Source: a virus
DNA length: 31,278 bases
IMG/VR virus record: IMGVR_UViG_3300008107_000507
Coordinates: 1-31,278 of that record
Strand: one strand, 5' to 3'
In this document: positions 31,202-31,278 of the stretch, in pieces
How the letters are laid out: the number at the start of each line of letters is the position of its first letter
Position numbering within the stretch: the stretch's first letter is position 1
Translations under genes and position numbers: made by a program
Notes under the pieces: generated by a model
The model's input: only the letters and a program-made list of their open reading frames with translations
Database searches by the model: none
Told to the model about the DNA's origin: nothing

Positions 31202-31278
31202 ATGAGCATACCAGACATACAAATCGGTTCACCTGTCACCGTCAAGGTCCAAGGTGAAGTAGTCAACGCCACCTACCA
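31202..31278 (+). CDS. Partial CDS at right edge, unknown function
   Basis: An ATG at 31202 opens a frame to the window edge reading MSIPDIQIGSPVTVKVQGEV. Only 25 codons are visible. It is in the same direction as the replication genes, 47 bases after the primase/helicase stop. The strand pattern looks beta-rich. No function can be given. Confidence 0.5.
   Translation, partial: MSIPDIQIGSPVTVKVQGEVVNATY

Overview
The window looks like about 31 kb of a lytic tailed-phage genome. It is packed with genes on two divergent arms, and most neighbouring genes overlap by four bases (ATGA, GTGA or TTGA), which suggests translational coupling. Large and small terminase subunits, a portal, a scaffold-like protein and a major capsid protein identify it as a tailed phage. 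I see no integrase, repressor, lysis gene or ribosomal gene. The host cannot be named. A lipoprotein-type signal peptide and a clear Shine-Dalgarno at one start fit a Gram-negative bacterium, but most starts lack an obvious Shine-Dalgarno.

Left arm (about 14.8 kb down to 1, minus strand): this is the packaging and structural arm. In transcription order it holds a 39-residue CxxC protein, a YkgJ-like cysteine-cluster protein, a repeat-rich non-coding region (14080-14405), a RuvC-like resolvase, small and large terminase, two Cys-rich zinc-ribbon-like proteins, portal, an 86-residue protein and a scaffold candidate. Three glycosyltransferases and an FkbM methyltransferase follow. The arm ends with a small ORF, the major capsid protein with its own strong terminator, and tail-fibre-type proteins including one with 26-residue BspA-like repeats. 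The last gene runs off the left edge.

Right arm (14.84 kb to the right edge, plus strand): small early-type genes and a tRNA-Leu(UAA) come first. Then come an SF2 helicase, a four-gene block of unusual enzymes (SGNH-like protein, an all-helical protein with GSG and HGFGN motifs, a PLP-dependent-enzyme-like protein and a conserved unknown), a lipoprotein-like protein, dCMP deaminase, a PD-(D/E)XK nuclease with a possible Fe-S cysteine set, a degenerate ACP-like protein and a putative ssDNA-binding protein. A structured leader with terminator (24559-24647) follows, then family A DNA polymerase, NUDIX hydrolase, dNMP kinase, a thymidylate-synthase-family enzyme that looks like a dCMP hydroxymethylase, and a primase/SF3 helicase.

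The most interesting idea is base modification of the phage DNA. The hydroxymethylase-like enzyme, kinase and NUDIX protein could make a modified nucleotide, and the helical-protein/PLP-enzyme/SGNH block could modify it further after synthesis. Two non-coding regions also stand out: a 12-copy CTGCAC array folded around a 17-bp inverted repeat (candidate origin or control region), and an H-type pseudoknot overlapping a terminator ahead of the polymerase operon. All functional calls are pattern recognition by eye, with no alignment or database search.
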